The notes: a model not told the origin generated them from the letters alone. Shown: positions 7,618-16,503, numbered from the stretch's first letter. The stretch: DNA of 64,000 nt from CBDDBX01 sp965225955 (GCA_965225955.1 CBDDBX010000019.1:1-64000); one strand, 5' to 3'. Made by a program: numbers and translations.

Positions 7618-8733
7618 TTAAAGAGAAGGGAAAGTGGTTTTGTATTTAACTACCTCTATTTCTCCATCTTCATTTTCCTGTGAGAGGTATATGTAATCTT
7701 TATAAAACTCAGGGCCTGCTGTTATTGTGTAGCCGTCTTCAATTTTAACAAAAGCTCTATAAAGATATTTGCCTTCAGGAGTAAAGATATCTATCTGCTG
7801 GATATTTCTTGCGGGAAAGTGTGATTTTGTTACGAAAAGTGATCCTCTTACATTACTGACACTGGAAAAACTAGTCTCTTTATCGGGAAGAGTTTTAGCC
7901 ATTCTGATAGCTACTTCATCAGGTGCGTATCCTTTGATTAATTTAAGCATAACCTCTTCACGTTCTTTAAGAGAAACAGATCTTCTGTCTCTTTTAAGAG
8001 AGAACTCCCTGGATTTTTTCCCATTAATATCTGTGACACTTATTTTGTAGTCATTATTTACTCCATGGTAAAACTTTCCCTTATGGTGGCCTATAACCAT
8101 AATTGGAGTAATAGTGGGAATTGTTGCTGAAGATCTGAAATTTTCTTCATTAATAACGCCACTCTTATATATAGTAAAATCCAGAATTATTTTCTCTTTT
8201 CCGGTTTTCAGATCGATATGTTTCATTTTAGCTGCATCACTTGACAGGCCAGCAATACTGTTTGGGGCAGATATGATTGTGTTTTCTGAAAGAAATAGGT
8301 TAACCGGGCCGGTATATTTAATTGAGCGTAGAAATTTCCCCTTATCGTCGAAATATAGGAGTTTATCTGAATCTTTTATGATTACTTTATTGCTTATTGT
8401 ATGGAGATTCGCACCACCAGCATTTTTTACTTCACTTGGACCTTCACCCCTTAATCCAAATTTTGTAATAAATTCTCCATTATTGTTGAAAGCATAGAAT
8501 TCTCTGTTTTTAAGATCTCTCAAAAAAATATTACCGGAATCTGAAACAACAAAAGAGTAAATTGTGCTGAAAAGTGTTTCTCCAGCCTCTTCAACTCCCC
8601 AAACCTTTGTAAGAGGGAAAGTAAATTCTCCTTTAGCAGGTTTATCCTGATTAACAACTTCTTCTGCATTCAGATGTAAGTGAAATGGTAATATAAAAGT
8701 TAGAAATAAAAGATAAATAATTCCGGTTTTCAT
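7618..8733 (-). CDS. Exported six-bladed beta-propeller protein
   Basis: 371 residues with a typical signal peptide (IIYLLFLTFILPFHLHLNA). The body has the repeated pattern of 6-bladed beta-propeller (NHL-like) proteins: SDSGNIFLRDLKN, FNNNGEFITKFGLRGEGPSEV, FDDKGKFLRSIKY and, near the end, FTPEGKYLYRAFV. GEGPSE is a signature of the bacterial secreted subgroup. No catalytic residues can be named; members generally bind carbohydrate, protein or small ligands. Start is supported by AGGAGA 7 bp upstream on the minus strand. It is monocistronic between two MITE copies. Confidence 0.75.
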   Translation of the reverse strand: MKTGIIYLLFLTFILPFHLHLNAEEVVNQDKPAKGEFTFPLTKVWGVEEAGETLFSTIYSFVVSDSGNIFLRDLKNREFYAFNNNGEFITKFGLRGEGPSEVKNAGGANLHTISNKVIIKDSDKLLYFDDKGKFLRSIKYTGPVNLFLSENTIISAPNSIAGLSSDAAKMKHIDLKTGKEKIILDFTIYKSGVINEENFRSSATIPTITPIMVIGHHKGKFYHGVNNDYKISVTDINGKKSREFSLKRDRRSVSLKEREEVMLKLIKGYAPDEVAIRMAKTLPDKETSFSSVSNVRGSLFVTKSHFPARNIQQIDIFTPEGKYLYRAFVKIEDGYTITAGPEFYKDYIYLSQENEDGEIEVVKYKTTFPSL

Positions 8734-8798
8734 AATATCTCCTTTTGACTATTAATATCTATATAAACGGAAGAGTAAGAGAAAAGTTGCTGGTAAAA

Positions 8799-8948
8799 GG
8801 GACGGTACCTGAAAATATATATTTTTTATTTTCTGTAGAAGCACCTTATTATTGGATTTACATGGGGATTGCTTCCTGGAACTGCACCTTTTGAATATAA
8901 ACAAGCAGGTATCTTTATAAAATTTTATATATTTTTAGGTACCGTCCC
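8799..8948. mobile_element. MITE-like element, copy 3 (150 bp)
   Basis: Left end GGGACGGTACCTGAAAATAT (one mismatch to the others), right end the perfect inverse. It lies between two minus-strand genes and may separate their transcripts. Confidence 0.75.
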
Positions 8949-8964
8949 CATTGAAAGAGAGGAA

Positions 8965-8981
8965 GGGGGCTGAATGCCCCC
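8965..8981 (-). terminator. Hairpin downstream of the DGSGS-repeat gene
   Basis: GGGGGC (8965-8970) and GCCCCC (8976-8981) form a 6-bp stem with a 5-nt loop, 11 bp after the minus-strand stop codon. Confidence 0.5.
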
Positions 8982-8992
8982 GATGGAGTTAT

Positions 8993-9706
8993 CTATTTCT
9001 TTACTTTACCCTTTACATCTTTTATTGAAACTGACCCACTGCCCGCATCTATTATTTTTACATCTCCATTTACACCTCTTACTTTAATGCTTCCTGAGCC
9101 GTCGTCTATAACAACATTTCCACCAACATTATTTACTGTGAGGCTTCCAGAGCCATCGTCTATATTGATGTCTCCTTTTACATGATCAATCTGCATTCCA
9201 CCTGAACCGTCATTAATTTTGAGTGTACCACCGATTTCACTGATTTCCATGCTGCCAGATCCGTCATCAATTTTCAGATCTCCTTCTACATTGCTGATTT
9301 TTATTGAACCTGAACCGTCATCTACTTTCAGGGAGAATCTGGATGGAATCTGTACTTCCAGGTCAACTCTTTTTACAACTCTTGTGCTTGCAAGCTTCAT
9401 GATACTGTGTTTCTGTTTATCATCGCTTTTGAGAACTGCTTTTTGTCCTTTTTCAGTAAGTGATAATTCTATGTAGTTGTTGTAATCTTTTTCAATATCT
9501 CCGTTGAAAACGATTGATGCTTCAACTTTGATTTTTTTCAGTCCTTTAATGCCTTTAATTTTCAGAAAGCCGGCCCCGCAATTGATGGACATTTTCTGAA
9601 GAGAATCTGCATCCAGTTTCAATGTCTTTTTTACTACTCTATCTTCTGCGTAAGCAGAAAGGGTAAGAACTACGGTTAATACAAAAATTACTACTTTTTT
9701 AATCAT
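8993..9706 (-). CDS. Exported DUF4097-like beta-helix protein with DGSGS repeats
   Basis: 237 residues with a signal peptide (VVIFVLTVVLTLSAYA). Residues ~129-236 are six consecutive 18-residue repeats of the form DDGSGS(I/M)xIxxVxGDxxI, ending in a Lys-rich tail. The periodic Gly/Ser turns and alternating hydrophobics predict a right-handed beta-helix or roll, as in DUF4097 proteins. The molecular role is unknown; they are often found at the envelope. It starts behind AGGAGA. It is divergent from two small exported proteins (from 9939) with which it may share regulation. Confidence 0.7.
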   Translation of the reverse strand: MIKKVVIFVLTVVLTLSAYAEDRVVKKTLKLDADSLQKMSINCGAGFLKIKGIKGLKKIKVEASIVFNGDIEKDYNNYIELSLTEKGQKAVLKSDDKQKHSIMKLASTRVVKRVDLEVQIPSRFSLKVDDGSGSIKISNVEGDLKIDDGSGSMEISEIGGTLKINDGSGGMQIDHVKGDINIDDGSGSLTVNNVGGNVVIDDGSGSIKVRGVNGDVKIIDAGSGSVSIKDVKGKVKK

Positions 9707-9938
9707 ATCAATTCTCCTTATTCTGTTTACTTACTTGTGCAAGCAATAAGTTAGTAACGACCATCGAACTTATTAGTTCCATTTAATTCTATTTATTGCA
9801 GATGGATATATTCTGCAGGACTTATTTTTAGCACTTTTTTCCGTAGTTTTGTTACGGAGAAAAATTTTTTGTAAACCTTTTTTCTTTTGTTGAGTTGAGT
9901 GGAATGTAAGCGGCGCTGACGAAAGTCGAGGAGAGAAA

Positions 9939-10358
9939 ATGAGTAGATTGAATAGAGTTTTGATTGTAGCAGTTACCCTGGTTAGTGTGTTGTCTTTAAC
10001 TGGATGCTTCAATATGAGTATAAAGCATGATGTGGAATATCCTGCTGCAAAGTTTGAAGCAGCAAAAGACAGAATTGCCGCTTTAACTGTAAAGAAAAGA
10101 GGCAAAAAGTTTTCTGAACTTAACTTTCTTATTTATGAGAGAGATGATAAACAGATGGTAAGTTTTTCAGTATCAAGATGGTTAGCTAAAAAGGCTTTAA
10201 AAGACGGTTTTGATATGGATGAACTGGGTGAAAGCAGGGAATTTATGAATGGTGTTAAGATTAATGACCCTGACTTTATAGATAATCTTGAGCCGGGACT
10301 TCTTGTTGAAGTTGAGGATATGGAAGATGGAAATCATATTCTGATCTGGCTTGAATAG
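9939..10358 (+). CDS. Small lipoprotein, unknown function
   Basis: 139 residues with a lipoprotein signal (VAVTLVSVLSLTGC, lipobox LTGC). The mature part is charged and contains MVSFSVSRWLAKKALKDGF and ends VEVEDMEDGNHILIWLE. The following gene ends almost the same way (IVEVEDGDETVKIWFE), so the two are paralogues of one small domain. I do not recognise the family. Start behind GAGGAGAG. The preceding 230 bp hold a short GC-richer stretch before the start but no other gene. Likely co-transcribed with the next gene, 40 bp downstream. Confidence 0.65.
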   Translation: MSRLNRVLIVAVTLVSVLSLTGCFNMSIKHDVEYPAAKFEAAKDRIAALTVKKRGKKFSELNFLIYERDDKQMVSFSVSRWLAKKALKDGFDMDELGESREFMNGVKINDPDFIDNLEPGLLVEVEDMEDGNHILIWLE

Positions 10359-10398
10359 ATAACTTAAATATAATCAACTAAATCTGGAGGAAATTATT

Positions 10399-10764
10399 AT
10401 GAAAAAAATGTTAATGGTGATTTTTATAGTTTTTTTGAGTTTGAGTATTGTTGCTCCTCTAAGCGCCTCTATACCAGGAGTTTCCGGGGATTATAAGATT
10501 GTGAAAAAAGGCAAAAAAGGTGGTGATGACCCTACAATGTTTAAGGTGCTCATTACAGAGAACGGTAAGAATAAAGTAAAGATAACTTTACCTTTGATTC
10601 TTGTGGAATGTATGCTTGAAGATAGTGATACTATTGATATTAATTGCAAAAGCAGAAAAAATATCAATTTCAAGAAGATCTATAAAGCACTTAAAAAACA
10701 TGGAACTATGACTATTGTTGAAGTAGAAGATGGGGATGAAACAGTAAAAATCTGGTTTGAATAG
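10399..10764 (+). CDS. Small exported protein, paralogue of the upstream lipoprotein
   Basis: 121 residues with a Sec signal peptide (MVIFIVFLSLSIVAPLSA). The mature part is basic then acidic, with FKVLITENGKNKVKITLPLILVECMLED and the C-terminal motif IVEVEDGDETVKIWFE shared with the gene 40 bp upstream. It lacks a lipobox, so the pair may consist of an anchored and a soluble form. Ribosome site GGAGGA. Function unknown. The DUF4097-like gene is divergent from this pair, a neighbourhood suggesting an envelope role. Confidence 0.65.
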   Translation: MKKMLMVIFIVFLSLSIVAPLSASIPGVSGDYKIVKKGKKGGDDPTMFKVLITENGKNKVKITLPLILVECMLEDSDTIDINCKSRKNINFKKIYKALKKHGTMTIVEVEDGDETVKIWFE

Positions 10765-10772
10765 ACTCTACA

Positions 10773-10795
10773 CGGGGCAGGAAAATCCTGCCCCG
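10773..10795 (+). terminator. Strong hairpin after the small exported proteins
   Basis: CGGGGCAGGA pairs with TCCTGCCCCG around an AAA loop. There is no T-run directly after it, so it may act by mRNA stabilisation as well as termination. The following ~250 bp to the next gene are AT-rich and hold no gene I can support. Confidence 0.6.
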
Positions 10796-11045
10796 GGAGA
10801 ATAGAAAAAATTTGTTGTGGTTATTTATTGGTTTTCAAAAAGTTTCAGATTGCCATTCCATTAACACTCATCACAGTTCAAAACCTTGAACCATTTCTCT
10901 TATACGTATTTCAAATACTGAAAAGTTTTCTTTTTTCATTAAAAAATTTTTTTTATAGAAACTCCTGATATATGAACTCTTATTTTATTGATCTCATTGA
11001 CATAGGATTCCCTATAGAGTACTTTTTTTTATTAAGGAGAGTCTT

Positions 11046-11753
11046 ATGAAAAAACTTGTTATGTTTCTATTAATTGCTTTATTCACTATTTCCGCAAGTG
11101 CTGCTGATAAAGCGGCATTTCTTAAAAATGTCAAATGGCTGGGGCAGGCGACAGTAAGAATCGCATATGAGGGAAAGATAATCTATATTGATCCTTATAA
11201 ACTTAAAAAAGGTGAGAAAGCTGATTTTATTTTTATTACTCATGGACATAGTGACCATCTTTCATTGAAGGATCTTGAAATGGTTGCTTCAGAGAAAAGT
11301 GTAGTGGTAGTGCCGGAAAGCTGCAAAGATAAATTAAAGGGTGTGAAATTCAGAAAATTAATCACTGTTAACCCCGGAAGTGTGGTTGATTCAGATGGTT
11401 TAAAAGTAAAAGCAGTTCATGCATATAATGTAAAGAAGGTTAAATATCATCCTAAAAGCAATAACTGGGTTGGGTATGTATTCAATTTTGGTGGAGTAAA
11501 ATTCTATCACGCTGGAGATACTGAACTTATACCTGAAATGAAAAACATCGATTGTGATATTGTTATGTTACCTCTTGGGCAGGTTTATACAATGAATAGC
11601 GTTAAAGATGCTGTTCAGGCTGCACTTGATGTAAAAGCAGAAGTTGCAGTTCCTATACATTTCGGTATGTATGAAGGTACAGCCGAAGATGCACAGAAAT
11701 TCAAAAAACTTCTTAAAGGTAAAATCAAAGTTATTATTATGGATATTCAGTAG
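11046..11753 (+). CDS. Exported metallo-beta-lactamase-fold hydrolase (UPF0173-like)
   Basis: 235 residues: signal peptide (MFLLIALFTISASA), then an MBL fold with HGHSDHL (metal ligands), YHAGDTE (bridging Asp) and VPIHFGMYEGTAED (last His). The arrangement, WLGQATVRI at the start and YIDPYKL, fits the UPF0173/L-ascorbate-lactonase-like group, whose substrates are mostly unknown. Export is unusual, since most UPF0173 proteins are cytoplasmic. Start behind AAGGAGAG. It stands alone between two hairpins. Confidence 0.8.
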   Translation: MKKLVMFLLIALFTISASAADKAAFLKNVKWLGQATVRIAYEGKIIYIDPYKLKKGEKADFIFITHGHSDHLSLKDLEMVASEKSVVVVPESCKDKLKGVKFRKLITVNPGSVVDSDGLKVKAVHAYNVKKVKYHPKSNNWVGYVFNFGGVKFYHAGDTELIPEMKNIDCDIVMLPLGQVYTMNSVKDAVQAALDVKAEVAVPIHFGMYEGTAEDAQKFKKLLKGKIKVIIMDIQ

Positions 11754-11804
11754 TCAGCTGTATTATCCAGTACTTTCAGATTATCTTTTATATTTTACAT
11801 AGAA

Positions 11805-11826
11805 GTTCCGGCATACCAGCCGGAAC
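11805..11826. terminator. Terminator between convergent MBL gene and RiPP precursor P1
   Basis: GTTCCGGC (11805-11812) pairs with GCCGGAAC (11819-11826) around a 6-nt loop; a short T-run follows on the + strand. Confidence 0.6.
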
Positions 11827-11859
11827 TCCGTTTCAATTACCTGTCAGGTAAAATTTCAC

Positions 11860-12084
11860 TTACTGACCGTTAGAACTGATCTTGCTTTCCTCTCTTGGCC
11901 AGGGTCTGTCCTGTGCTCTCTGCAGATTGGCATTGTCGTTAGTTGCACCATATGAGCACTGGTGTCCGCATTTTAAGCCAAAGAAACCTTCTCTGTTAGC
12001 GTCACGACTTCCATGTGAGCAAACACAATCCCCAACTTCTCCACCTTTGATCTCTTTCAGACCTTCTGGTTTTAGTACTTTCAT
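11860..12084 (-). CDS. RiPP precursor peptide P1
   Basis: 74 residues. The leader MKVLKPEGLKEIKGG is nearly identical to that of six other small genes in the window. The core has CVCSHGS, then CGHQCSYG (spacing CxC-x16-CxxxC) and a hydrophilic tail ending SKISSNGQ. The double-Gly ending of the leader resembles a cleavage site. It follows maturase A by 52 bp on the same strand, so the two form an operon. Ribosome site GGAGG. Antisense frames here are shadows. Product structure unknown. Confidence 0.8.
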   Translation of the reverse strand: MKVLKPEGLKEIKGGEVGDCVCSHGSRDANREGFFGLKCGHQCSYGATNDNANLQRAQDRPWPREESKISSNGQ

Positions 12085-12136
12085 TTTTTTCCTCCATAAA
12101 TCAAATTGTATTTTTTTACATCTGAAATGTGTAAAT

Positions 12137-13699
12137 CTAATTAAAAGTTATATTATTCATAAATTGCATTCCTGCGGGATCTATTTCAAGAAGTCTGGAA
12201 TAAAAACTCAAGTCATTCTCAATTGCTTTGAGTAGGCTTGCGCAGGATCTGTTCTTCATGTCCATGTCAATGTCGTTATTTGAAAATGCATCTGTATAAC
12301 AGAGTCTGCAGAGTTTGTTGGCCCAGCATTTACGACAATTCTCAATACTCGCTTCGCTATATTTTTTGACATAAGTATCTTTGATAAGATTTTTTCTGAT
12401 TCCTTTGTCAATATGACCTATTGAGGGAGCATCGTCGTTTATTCTTTCGCATAACCTCATTTCTCCATCAGATTTAATATATATTTTTCTTACACCCGGA
12501 AGACAGCATCCATTAAGGCTGGCTTTGCTTAATGGCTCATCGTATTGAGGTTTTCTTACTATCCTTATTAGAGTCTGAATCAGAATTTCCCTTATCATGA
12601 CATGGGACTGTTTTTTGTTTTTATAATCGTTCTGAAAGATCTCTTTCATCCACTGGTCAATTGTCTGTTCTTCAAAAAGTTCTTCTTCAGAAAAATCTGA
12701 TATATCCATACTCCCTGCCTGTGTGTAAGTTATTGATGGAATTATTCCTTTCATCCATGGATATATATCCCACAAATTGGCGATCTGGTTGAGTTTATCT
12801 TTATAGAATGGGGGGGTGTAAACCATACTTAGGGATATTAGCTCTTTTGCTTTTGAACCATACCTTTTAACAAGTATTTCAAGCCCTTTAATTGCTCTAC
12901 TGAAAGTTGCAGCTCCTTTTGCATCAATACGACATGAGTTGTGGATATCTTCCGGCCCATCAATGCTTATATTCATCCCAATATTTTCGCTAAAGAGAAA
13001 AGCTGCTACTTCTTCAGTAAGAAGTACTGCGTTTGTGGTCATAGAAAAAGTGACTGGTTTGGAACCAGCTTTAGATTTTGCGTAGTCTATACAACTTTTT
13101 ATAAAATCCAGTCTTAATAGAGGTTCGCCTCCATAGAAAGTGATTCCTATATCTTTTGTCAAAGAGCTGTGAGCTACAAGATAGTCTATTGCTTTTTTTG
13201 CTGTATCTATACTCATGTGCCGGTTGCTGTGATTTCTGGCTTTTTTGAAAAACCTTCCATGAATACAATAGCTACATCTCAGATTACAGCTTTCTGTAAC
13301 TTCCAGTACTATATGTCCCATTTCTGTGTCCATTTGTTTGTCAAGGTCTATGAAATGCTTTGAAATGAAGGCAAAATCTTTAGAAAAAGCCTGCAGAATG
13401 TTTTCGCTTTTTATAGTGTCAGCAAGTTCATTCAGGGAAGTTAGAGCTTCTTCATACCCCATGTTACCTATCAGGTTATTGATGCTGTTGTACAGGTTGT
13501 CTGAATTAAGGTGTGAAAGAAACGTATGCTGTATGTTGTCACAGCAAAGAATTTTTCCTGTTCCGGTATCGTAGAGATACTTTCCAGGGTTGCTCTCAAA
13601 TGTTTTAAATAGAGGACGTTGGTTTTTCCAGATATTCTCAAAAAATCTAACCAACCCTTTTTTTGATAGTTGTGTGGATTCTGTTTTTAAATCTCTCAT
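12137..13699 (-). CDS. Radical SAM/SPASM peptide maturase A
   Basis: About 520 residues from ATG 13699 (MRDLKTESTQLSK), chosen because paralogue B (14281) starts at the matching point; a further 32 in-frame residues upstream look like non-coding AT-rich DNA. The N-terminal ~100 residues (FKTFESNPGKYLYDTGTGKIL...) are shared with B and C and probably form a leader-recognition domain of RRE/PqqD type (inference). The radical SAM core has CNLRCSYC and YGGEP. The SPASM region has NGCCLPGVRKIYI, LCERIND and CRKCWANKLCRLCY. It is followed by precursor P1. No transporter or leader peptidase accompanies it. Confidence 0.85.
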   Translation of the reverse strand: MRDLKTESTQLSKKGLVRFFENIWKNQRPLFKTFESNPGKYLYDTGTGKILCCDNIQHTFLSHLNSDNLYNSINNLIGNMGYEEALTSLNELADTIKSENILQAFSKDFAFISKHFIDLDKQMDTEMGHIVLEVTESCNLRCSYCIHGRFFKKARNHSNRHMSIDTAKKAIDYLVAHSSLTKDIGITFYGGEPLLRLDFIKSCIDYAKSKAGSKPVTFSMTTNAVLLTEEVAAFLFSENIGMNISIDGPEDIHNSCRIDAKGAATFSRAIKGLEILVKRYGSKAKELISLSMVYTPPFYKDKLNQIANLWDIYPWMKGIIPSITYTQAGSMDISDFSEEELFEEQTIDQWMKEIFQNDYKNKKQSHVMIREILIQTLIRIVRKPQYDEPLSKASLNGCCLPGVRKIYIKSDGEMRLCERINDDAPSIGHIDKGIRKNLIKDTYVKKYSEASIENCRKCWANKLCRLCYTDAFSNNDIDMDMKNRSCASLLKAIENDLSFYSRLLEIDPAGMQFMNNITFN

Positions 13700-13848
13700 A
13701 TTGTTTTTTACTCCATTAAATCTCTTATAAACTTTTTGAAAAATATTGGATAGTAATATTTGTTTTGTTAAACAGGTCGATTGTAAATAAAACAAACATA
13801 TTTTAATAATTCTTCAAACTTTGCAGTACCCTTAAGCACGCATTTAAC

Positions 13849-13878
13849 TGTATATCATGAGTTGAGTTTAATTGTCAA
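13849..13878 (-). promoter_or_regulatory. Promoter of maturase A / P1
   Basis: On the minus strand TTGACA (complement of 13873-13878), 18-bp spacer, TATACA (complement of 13849-13854). About 150 bp of leader precedes the start codon. Confidence 0.55.
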
Positions 13879-14074
13879 ATGCTTTGATTATAGGCTGTTT
13901 TTGTTTGTAGTAATAGGTTGAAATGTTTTTTGGTATTGCTTTGATCTGATTTATTTTTATATTTATTTAAAATAAATTTTATTTGAATTTGAAATTAAAT
14001 TACTTGATGTTAAAGTTGGGTTTTTTGGATTTGTCTGCTTTGTAAATTTGTTTTATTTAAAGTCCGGGTTTCTA

Positions 14075-14129
14075 TTGACACCAGATTTTCTTTTTGTTAT
14101 AGAGTAATATGATTGAGCTGTCTCAATCA
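14075..14129 (+). promoter_or_regulatory. Promoter and inverted repeat upstream of maturase B
   Basis: TTGACA at 14075-14080, 17-bp spacer, TATAGA at 14098-14103. Immediately downstream, TGATTGAG (14110-14117) and CTCAATCA (14122-14129) form an 8-bp inverted repeat at the expected transcription start: an operator or a 5'-end hairpin. The leader to the start codon is about 150 bp. Confidence 0.55.
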
Positions 14130-14280
14130 AGGTTTTGAAGAATTATTAGTAGATGCTCCGGGTTTAAGGCTGTTGAGAATTTTTAGTATCAGTGTTAAAT
14201 CATAAAACACTTCTGTGCTCATTTTTCTTCAATATATCGACTTTTAATGTATTTGAGATTAAAAATGGAGTTTATATATT

Positions 14281-15843
14281 ATGAGAAGTTATTATTCAGA
14301 ATCAAAACAGTTATCCAAAGAGACTATTTTAGACTATTTTAGAGAAAAATGGGAAGGAAAGGTTCCGGTTTTTAAAACTTTTGAAAACAACTCCGGTAGA
14401 TACCTCTACGATACCGGAACAGGAAAAATTCTGCAGTGTGATGCTGTCAATTTTCAGTTTCTCAAACTTGTGTCAGATCTTGGCATTTATAGTAGTTTAA
14501 ATGAACTGGTATGTAATTTTGGCAGAAATGAGACTCTCAACTCAGTTCAGGAACTCATTGATGCAATGGAGAGTGAAAAGGTACTTCTTGGGTTTTCTGA
14601 TAAGTTCGCTTTCTCTTCACAACATTTTGAAGGTCTGGACAAACTTATGGATAACGATATGGGACATATCGTTCTTGAGGTTACAGAAGGGTGTAATCTG
14701 AGATGTGCTTACTGTATACATAATGATAATTTTGACAAGGCCAGAGATCATGGTAGTAAAGGGATGGAAACCGATGTAGCATTCAGAGCAATAGATTATA
14801 TGGTTGAGCATAGTTCAAATAAGAAGGATCTCTCTGTGACTTTTTATGGAGGGGAACCTCTTTTAAGGCCGGAATTTGTCAAAGAGTGTATAAATTATGC
14901 CAGACAAAAGGCAGGTAGTAAGCCCGTCTCTTTTTCCATGACAACCAATGCTGTACTGATTACAGAAGAGATTGCAGATTTTCTTTACAACGAAAGAATA
15001 TCAATGAATGTAAGTATAGACGGACCGGAAGATATTCACGATTCCTGTAGAGTGGATGTTGAAGGTGAGGGGACATTCAGCAGAGCCATGAGAGGTCTTA
15101 AAATGCTGGTTGACAGGTATGGTGACAGATCGAAAGAGTTTATTACTCTAAGTATGGTCTATACACCTCCTTTCTATATTGGTAAACTTGATAAAATTGC
15201 AGCAATGTGGGAGCAGTATCCATGGTTGGGAGGTATTCTGCCGGCAATCACCTATACTCAGCCCGGAAGTTTTGATTACAAAGAGTTTTCTGATAGTGAA
15301 CTAATTGAAGAACAGACTATTTCCCAATGGATGCGGGATGAGTATCTTAAGGATTATAAAGCTAAAAAAGAGTCAAACCTTCTTCTCAAAGAGGTTGCCG
15401 TTCAGACTCTTCTGAAACTTCTGAGAATGCCCAATCATGATGAACCGCTCTTTGAGATGCACCTTAATGGCTGCTGTCTTCCGGGAGTAAGAAAACTATA
15501 TATTACAGTTAATGGGGATATGAGGCTTTGTGAAAGAGTAAGTGACGATACACCGATTGTGGGAAACGTATTTGATGGTTTAAACAGGAAAGTTACTAAA
15601 GAGATTTTTGTAGATGAGTACGGAAAGGCTTCCGAAGAGAAGTGCAGTAACTGCTGGAGTAATAAGCTGTGCTGGCTGTGTTATACAGAAGCATATTCAG
15701 AGAATAAGCTGGATATGGAGATGAAAGATAAAGCCTGTAATGGAATGAGGACTATGGTTGAGAACAATCTCTGTCTTTATACTCTGCTTATGGAGATAGA
15801 TCCTCAGGGTCTTAATTTCATGGGAGATATTGAACTGAGTTAA
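14281..15843 (+). CDS. Radical SAM/SPASM peptide maturase B
   Basis: 520 residues. The N-terminal ~30-105 is a probable leader-binding domain (VFKTFENNSGRYLYDTGTGK). The radical SAM core has C138, C142 and C145 in CNLRCAYC, YGGEP and a SMTTNAVL strand. The SPASM domain has NGCCLPGVRKLYI, LCERVSDD, CSNCWSNKLCWLCYTEAY and a final Cys in MKDKAC. It is closely similar to A and C across its full length, so the family has expanded by duplication. Precursor P2 starts 43 bp downstream, and P3 and P4 follow. It would modify their Cys-rich cores; the bond type is unknown. Confidence 0.85.
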   Translation: MRSYYSESKQLSKETILDYFREKWEGKVPVFKTFENNSGRYLYDTGTGKILQCDAVNFQFLKLVSDLGIYSSLNELVCNFGRNETLNSVQELIDAMESEKVLLGFSDKFAFSSQHFEGLDKLMDNDMGHIVLEVTEGCNLRCAYCIHNDNFDKARDHGSKGMETDVAFRAIDYMVEHSSNKKDLSVTFYGGEPLLRPEFVKECINYARQKAGSKPVSFSMTTNAVLITEEIADFLYNERISMNVSIDGPEDIHDSCRVDVEGEGTFSRAMRGLKMLVDRYGDRSKEFITLSMVYTPPFYIGKLDKIAAMWEQYPWLGGILPAITYTQPGSFDYKEFSDSELIEEQTISQWMRDEYLKDYKAKKESNLLLKEVAVQTLLKLLRMPNHDEPLFEMHLNGCCLPGVRKLYITVNGDMRLCERVSDDTPIVGNVFDGLNRKVTKEIFVDEYGKASEEKCSNCWSNKLCWLCYTEAYSENKLDMEMKDKACNGMRTMVENNLCLYTLLMEIDPQGLNFMGDIELS

Positions 15844-15886
15844 ATCTGAAGTTTATGAGAGAACATTTTGTTTATGGGAGGATAAA

Positions 15887-16099
15887 ATGAAGCGTATTAA
15901 ACCAGAAGGTTTGAAAGAAATTAAAGGTGGAGCTGTAGGACATTGTGTATGCTCCAATGGTAGTGCAAATGCTAAGATTGATGGTTTCTGGCATAATGAT
16001 TGTGGGCACCAGTGCTCATATGGTGCTACCAACAGGAAGGCCAACTACCAGCAGGCTTACAGCAGGCCGGGTATCTATCTGCCGGACCCTGTAAAGTAG
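15887..16099 (+). CDS. RiPP precursor peptide P2
   Basis: 70 residues. Leader MKRIKPEGLKEIKGG; core CVCSNGSANAKIDGFWH, then CGHQCSYGATN and a tail ending SRPGIYLPDPVK. Four cysteines in CxC-x16-CxxxC. GGAGG lies 7 bp before ATG. It follows maturase B directly and is its presumed main substrate. Confidence 0.85.
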   Translation: MKRIKPEGLKEIKGGAVGHCVCSNGSANAKIDGFWHNDCGHQCSYGATNRKANYQQAYSRPGIYLPDPVK

Positions 16100-16236
16100 T
16101 TCTGTATTTAATCTGAGATTTTTTTAGTGTATATCAAATGCACTATTTTAGATTAATTTATTAAGTGATGTTTTTTAAAGGGGTAAGTTTCTATTATCTC
16201 AATTAGTAAAGATATAAAAATGTTAAGGAGGAATAG

Positions 16237-16440
16237 ATGAAAGTAATTAAGCCGGAAGGGTTGAAAGAAATTAAAGGAAGCGGTCCGGGTAATTGTATTT
16301 GTTCAGAAGGAAGTGCAAATGCAAGGATTGAAGGTTTTGTACATTATGATTGCGGTAGTCAGTGCTCCTACGGCAGCGACAATAAGGAAGCTAATTACTA
16401 CAAAGCTCATAATATTGGCAGGCCTCTGTTTCCATGGTAA
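16237..16440 (+). CDS. RiPP precursor peptide P3 (divergent leader end)
   Basis: 67 residues. The leader ends EIKGSGPGN instead of EIKGG, the only copy with Gly-Ser at the presumed processing point. Core CICSEGSANARIEGF and CGSQCSYGSDN; tail rich in aromatics (NYYKAHNIGRPLFPW). Ribosome site AAGGAGGA. The 137-bp gap after P2 holds no other gene. Confidence 0.8.
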   Translation: MKVIKPEGLKEIKGSGPGNCICSEGSANARIEGFVHYDCGSQCSYGSDNKEANYYKAHNIGRPLFPW

Positions 16441-16503
16441 GAGCAATCCCTCATATGCAGCAGAAGGGAATGTTGTAGATATTAAACATTAAGGAGGGAT
16501 AGA

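Larger units (their letters stand above)
13700..14280. other. Divergent promoter region between maturases A and B
   Basis: 580 bp of very AT-rich DNA with no supportable gene. It holds a minus-strand promoter near 13850-13880, a plus-strand promoter at 14075-14103 and an inverted repeat at 14110-14129, listed separately. Confidence 0.6.

Noticed and set aside
9010..9330. 54-bp periodic DNA repeats
   Set aside because: They encode the 18-residue DGSGS repeats of the minus-strand protein and are degenerate at third positions.
11882..12235. Plus-strand ORF over P1 and the end of maturase A
   Set aside because: Antisense to two well-supported genes and has no recognisable motif.
13700..13795. 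N-terminal extension of maturase A
   Set aside because: Paralogues B and C start at the equivalent of 13699, and the extension is AT-rich with no family similarity.
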